DNA of 7,400 nt from an uncultured Haemophilus sp. (lineage in GTDB: Bacteria; Pseudomonadota; Gammaproteobacteria; Enterobacterales; Pasteurellaceae), in the NCBI GenBank assembly GCA_902481695.1, contig CABSXY010000094.1:1-7400 (forward strand), given 5' to 3'. The translations under genes were made by a program, and so were the position numbers. Positions 5,861 through 7,400 of this stretch are shown piece by piece; within the stretch, counting starts at the first letter, position 1; each line of letters opens with the position of its first letter. The notes beneath the pieces were generated by a model, which did not search any database, was not told the DNA's origin, and saw only the letters and a program-made list of their open reading frames with translations.

Positions 5861-5957
5861 ATTTTCGAATTTCAATTTCTTGATGTGTAAGTCATTCCTT
5901 ACTCGTCGAGAAATTAAACAGATTTGAGTTTTTAAATTTATGTGTCAGTTAATAATG

Positions 5958-5971
5958 CTTTGATATCAAAG
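5958..5971. promoter_or_regulatory. 14-bp perfect palindrome upstream of nqrA
   Basis: CTTTGATATCAAAG is a perfect palindrome about 93 bases before the nqrA ATG; allowing one mismatched pair, the symmetry extends to 5954-5975. This form suits a homodimeric regulator. The arms TTGAT/ATCAA are those of an FNR site, but the four-base spacer is missing. A nearby AGTTAATAAT (5947-5956) resembles an ArcA half-site. Confidence 0.4.
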
Positions 5972-6063
5972 TATTTTCTGGCACGCTCAATCGCGAGATT
6001 GCTTTTAGGGTGTATGCTTTAATTGCAATCGTGTTTTTAACCTAGAAAAGTAGTGCAAACAGT

Positions 6064-7400
6064 ATGATTACAATCAAAAAAGGCTTGGATCTTCCTATTG
6101 CAGGAAAACCAGCACAAGTAATCCATAGCGGTAACGCTGTGAATCAGGTTGCGATTCTTGGTGAAGAGTATGTGGGTATGCGTCCTTCTATGAAGGTACG
6201 CGAAGGCGATGTCGTGAAAAAAGGCCAAGTGCTTTTTGAAGACAAGAAAAACCCTGGAGTGGTTTTTACAGCCCCTGCGAGTGGTACTATCACTGTAATT
6301 AATCGTGGCGAAAAACGTGTATTACAATCTGTGGTCATTGATGTGCAAGGTAACGATCAAGTTACTTTCGCTAAATATAACGCAGGTGAGCTCAATACGC
6401 TTTCTTCTGAACAAGTTAAACAAAACCTCGTTGAATCCGGTTTGTGGACAGCGTTCCGCACCCGTCCGTTCAGCAAAGTGCCTGCCTTAGATGCAGAACC
6501 TTCTTCTCTGTTTGTAAATGCGATGGACACGAATCCTTTGGCGGCAAATCCAGAGGTAGTGTTAAAAGAGCATTGGCAAGATTTTATTGACGGTTTAACG
6601 GTATTAAGTCGTCTATTCCCAAATAAACCATTAAATCTATGTAAAGCGGGTGATAGCAATATCCCAACCGTGGATTTACCTAACCTAAAAGTACATGATT
6701 TTGGTGGTGTTCATCCTGCTGGTTTAGTGGGTACACATATCCACTTTATCGATCCGGTTGGTGTTCATAAAACCGTATGGCATATCAATTACCAAGATGT
6801 GATTGCTGTAGGTAAATTATTCACCACGGGCGAACTTTATGTCGAACGCATTATTTCTCTTGCTGGTCCGCAAGTGAAAGAGCCTCGTTTAGTTCGTACC
6901 GTAATCGGTGCTAACCTTTCTCAATTAACCGTAGGTGAGTTAAAAGACGGTAATAACCGTGTGATTTCTGGTTCAGTACTTTGTGGTCAAACAGCAAAAG
7001 ATGCTCACGACTATTTAGGCCGTTATGCATTACAAGTTTCTGTAATTGCAGAAGGTAATGAGAAAGAGTTCTTAGGTTGGATCACACCACAATCGAACAA
7101 ATATTCGATTACCCGTACCGTATTAGGTCACTTTGGTAAGAAATTATTCAACTTCACTACCGCAGAGAATGGTGGTGAGCGTGCAATGGTACCAATTGGT
7201 AGCTATGAGCGCGTAATGCCGTTGGATATTTTACCGACATTATTATTACGTGATTTAATCGTGGGCGATACCGATGGTGCACAAGCGTTAGGTTGTCTTG
7301 AATTAGATGAAGAAGACTTAGCATTATGTTCTTTCGTTTGCCCGGGCAAATATGAATACGGTTCAATCTTGCGTCAAGTACTAGATAAGATTGAGAAGGA
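6064..7400 (+). CDS. nqrA: Na+-translocating NADH:quinone reductase subunit A, 3' end just outside the window
   Basis: First subunit of the Na+-NQR complex (NqrABCDEF), which oxidises NADH, reduces ubiquinone and pumps sodium. NqrA is the peripheral cytoplasmic subunit, related to RnfC, and contributes to quinone interaction. The frame is open for 445 codons plus two bases; the family is about 447 long and usually ends IEKEG, so only about two codons and the stop are missing. The N-terminus MITIKKGLDLPIAG is characteristic. A lipoyl/barrel-sandwich-like motif GVVFTAPASGTI lies at 65-76, the central HPAGLVGTHIHF and YLGRYALQVS blocks are present, and the RnfC-like C-terminus keeps C422 and C426 in LCSFVCPGKYEYG. 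The start is set by the family N-terminus; no good Shine-Dalgarno precedes it. nqrB should follow. Codon use resembles the neighbours. Confidence 0.98.
   Translation, partial: MITIKKGLDLPIAGKPAQVIHSGNAVNQVAILGEEYVGMRPSMKVREGDVVKKGQVLFEDKKNPGVVFTAPASGTITVINRGEKRVLQSVVIDVQGNDQVTFAKYNAGELNTLSSEQVKQNLVESGLWTAFRTRPFSKVPALDAEPSSLFVNAMDTNPLAANPEVVLKEHWQDFIDGLTVLSRLFPNKPLNLCKAGDSNIPTVDLPNLKVHDFGGVHPAGLVGTHIHFIDPVGVHKTVWHINYQDVIAVGKLFTTGELYVERIISLAGPQVKEPRLVRTVIGANLSQLTVGELKDGNNRVISGSVLCGQTAKDAHDYLGRYALQVSVIAEGNEKEFLGWITPQSNKYSITRTVLGHFGKKLFNFTTAENGGERAMVPIGSYERVMPLDILPTLLLRDLIVGDTDGAQALGCLELDEEDLALCSFVCPGKYEYGSILRQVLDKIEK

Larger units (their letters stand above)
5735..6063 (+). other. Long non-coding region upstream of nqrA
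   Basis: These 329 bases hold no credible gene. They contain a phased direct repeat (5782-5802), a TATAAA -10-like hexamer without a matching -35 (5813-5818), a bulged hairpin with T-rich tail (5825-5860), a small GTAAG/CTTAC hairpin (5887-5902), a 14-bp palindrome (5958-5971), and a hairpin with a GCGA tetraloop, CAATC/GATTG (5988-6001). I cannot name the nqrA promoter with confidence. The bases before the nqrA ATG lack a clear Shine-Dalgarno. Confidence 0.6.

Noticed and set aside
5883..5927. 14-residue frame MCKSFLTRREIKQI before nqrA as a leader peptide
   Set aside because: No Shine-Dalgarno and no amino-acid bias that suggests attenuation.
5959..5970. FNR box upstream of nqrA
   Set aside because: The half-sites TTGAT and ATCAA abut directly; a true FNR site needs a four-base spacer.
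6475..6482. AAAGTGCCT in nqrA as another uptake signal
   Set aside because: It departs from the AAGTGCGGT core at more than one base, including the highly conserved GCGG part.
1..7400. Mobile element, prophage, CRISPR or defence system
   Set aside because: No transposase, integrase, phage, cas or toxin-antitoxin coding region, no spaced repeat array, and all genes are conserved core genes.

Overview
The window looks like ordinary core chromosome of a gamma-proteobacterium of the family Pasteurellaceae, most likely Haemophilus or a close relative. The evidence is five perfect copies of the Haemophilus-type DNA uptake signal AAGTGCGGT/ACCGCACTT in 7.4 kb, an AT-rich base composition, and protein sequences that read very close to enterobacterial and Haemophilus orthologues (LeuS, CorA, YggT, YggU, YajG, BolA, NqrA). 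I see no phage, transposon, tRNA, rRNA, CRISPR array or defence gene. The gene set is intact: I read leuS and nqrA codon by codon and found no internal stop or frameshift.

Layout. Bases 1-5263 are transcribed leftwards, in the order yajG (4664-5263), corA (3402-4349), yggT (2857-3402), yggU (2492-2779), leuS (1-2373, 3' end cut off by the window). Bases 5348-7400 are transcribed rightwards: bolA (5348-5659) and then nqrA (6064-7400, cut off about two codons before its expected end). yajG and bolA diverge from a short 84-bp intergenic region, the same arrangement as in E. coli. corA and yggT share a base at a TAATG stop/start junction, so they are probably co-transcribed and translationally coupled. 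yggU follows after a GC-rich hairpin, and leuS has its own plausible promoter lying between two inverted uptake signals.

Functions. The genes do not form one pathway. leuS charges tRNA-Leu. corA is a magnesium channel coupled to yggT, a small membrane protein of the YggT/YlmG family. yggU is a conserved DUF167 protein. yajG is an outer-membrane-type lipoprotein. bolA belongs to the stress morphogene/iron-sulfur trafficking family. nqrA is the first subunit of the sodium-pumping NADH:quinone oxidoreductase, whose other genes are expected beyond the right edge.

Non-coding stretches. Two gaps exceed 300 bases. The 314-bp gap 4350-4663, between yajG and corA, is dense in nested inverted repeats, including two mutually exclusive hairpins and an 18-base long-range stem. 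It is the best candidate here for an undescribed structured RNA, either a corA leader or a separate small RNA on the + strand. The 404-bp gap 5660-6063 holds a strong bolA terminator and then a long region before nqrA with a second hairpin, an 11-bp-phased direct repeat and a 14-bp perfect palindrome, which may be regulatory. Both readings are inference from one sequence only.
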